Source of the DNA: Spirochaetaceae bacterium
Lineage (GTDB): Bacteria; Spirochaetota; Spirochaetia; JABEVK01
Reading direction: 5' to 3'
Assembly: GCA_023265735.1 (NCBI GenBank)
Contig: JAHFSN010000089.1
Location: 1-7,407, forward strand
DNA length: 7,407 nucleotides
Both the position numbers and the translations under genes were made by a program. The notes below the pieces were generated by a model. The model had not been told where the DNA came from and made no database searches. It saw nothing but the letters and a program-made list of their open reading frames with translations. The stretch's first letter is position 1, and each line of letters starts with the position of its first letter. Positions 6,868 to 7,407 of this stretch are shown here, in pieces.

Positions 6868-6896
6868 ATACTATCCGGACGTCCACCGGGGGTCAA
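6868..6896 (-). promoter_or_regulatory. Possible promoter for the GGDEF-EAL gene (weak)
   Basis: Reading leftward, TTGACC (6891-6896) and TAGTAT (6868-6873) are spaced by exactly 17 bp, five and four matches to the sigma70 hexamers. The -10 overlaps the TAG stop of the RNase D gene. The transcript would start about 3 nt before ATG 6858 and would exclude the AGGA element, so it would be nearly leaderless. This makes the site doubtful, and readthrough from upstream is the simpler source of mRNA. Confidence 0.25.
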
Positions 6897-7407
6897 CCAG
6901 AGCCGAATCGGAGAAGCTCTCTTCCCGGGCCCAATGGATGAGCTCTTCAGGAGGGACCAGCCGCCAGGGTGCCAGGTCGTACTTCTGGGCCAGGGCCTCC
7001 CGGCGGCGCCACACAGTTTCCAGCCGTCCGAGCTCGTCGGGAAGAAGGGTGGCGGCTCCTTTCACTCGCCGCCAGGGCTCGGGGTAGTCCGGAAACGTGT
7101 ACTCCTCGGCCTTGTCCATCCGAGTCCGAAAGGGGTCACGCTTCTTCTTCTCATCGAGAAGGGGATCGACTTTGTCAGCCAGGGCCAGCAGGTAGCGGAC
7201 GTCCTGGGCCGCGTAGGCAAGCTGGTCCCGGGACAGGGGGCGGAGACTCCAGTCGCTGATCTGAAGGGCTTCTTCCTTGCAGATCTACGGGCCCAAAAAG
7301 GTTTCCACCAACAGAGGAAGCGAAGGACGGGGAGTCACGGCCAAGCACGCCGCGTCGAAGAGGTCCCAGAGTCCCCGCAGGGCCACCCCATGGCAGGCCT
7401 TCAGGGC
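6871..7407 (-). pseudogene. rnd: Ribonuclease D-like 3'-5' exonuclease with HRDC-type domain, in-frame TAG (partial at the right edge)
   Basis: RNase D is a DEDDy 3'-5' exoribonuclease that trims tRNA and other RNA precursors. Only the C-terminal part is in the window. One frame holds all the similarity: an upstream piece (7407-7288) with LFDAACLA and LPLLVETFLG, the second half of the exonuclease core, then TAG (7285-7287). The similarity resumes at once with CKEEALQISDWSLRPLS and the Exo III motif LAYAAQDVRYL, whose Tyr (7213-7215) and Asp (7201-7203) are the DEDDy residues. After this comes an HRDC-like helical stretch (EPWRRVKGAATLLPDEL, WRRREALAQKYD, WRLVPPEELIHWA) ending at TAG 6871. 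No ATG, GTG or TTG occurs between the internal TAG and ATG 7119, and starting there would lose the Exo III motif. The gene is therefore probably inactivated by a point nonsense change, or the base is an assembly error; no frameshift is needed. The family call is good; the status as a true pseudogene is uncertain. Confidence 0.72.

Noticed and set aside
6871..7119. Independent small gene starting at ATG 7119
   Set aside because: The protein sequence continues an RNase D C-terminal region whose catalytic motif lies just upstream in the same frame; it is a fragment, not a separate gene.

Overview
The window is about 7.4 kb of dense, GC-rich bacterial coding sequence with almost no intergenic space. 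It shows no mobile element, CRISPR array, tRNA or rRNA. The type IIA topoisomerase pair is of the divergent lineage known from Bacteroidota, spirochaetes, chlamydiae and some other phyla (TOPRIM motif EGQSAAGS, not EGDSAGGS). With the high GC content and the c-di-GMP phosphodiesterase-type protein, this suggests a didermic bacterium, possibly Acidobacteriota/Holophagae-like. That placement is a guess; the window holds no firm taxonomic marker.

Layout. (1) Positions 1-558, minus strand: a rhomboid intramembrane serine protease cut by the window edge at its C-terminus. (2) Positions 559-636: a 78-bp divergent intergenic region with a near-consensus sigma70-type promoter (TTGACA, 16 bp, TATAGT) reading rightward. 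(3) Positions 637-5378, plus strand: a tight four-gene cluster of a PlsC-type 1-acyl-glycerol-3-phosphate acyltransferase, a ParE/GyrB-like subunit, a ParC/GyrA-like subunit, and a 79-aa protein resembling DUF2007. The last three genes are joined by TAATG and TGATG stop/start overlaps, so they are probably translationally coupled. (4) Positions 5365-7407, minus strand: a GGDEF-EAL protein whose end overlaps the small plus-strand gene by 14 bp in a convergent arrangement. Upstream of it lies a ribonuclease D-like gene with an in-frame amber codon that runs off the right edge.

Functionally, the central cluster joins phospholipid synthesis with chromosome decatenation or supercoil control. The topoisomerase subunits keep the core catalytic residues but have unusual motifs: an Ala at the quinolone-binding Ser position of ParC, and no recognisable GyrA box in its C-terminal domain. 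The right-hand genes pair an RNA-processing exonuclease (possibly broken) with a probable c-di-GMP phosphodiesterase that has an intact EAL site and a degenerate GGDEF site (RDNEF).

I see no clearly new biological system. The points most worth checking are the in-frame TAG in the RNase D gene, which lies in the same reading frame as the downstream EAL gene, and the non-canonical topoisomerase motifs.
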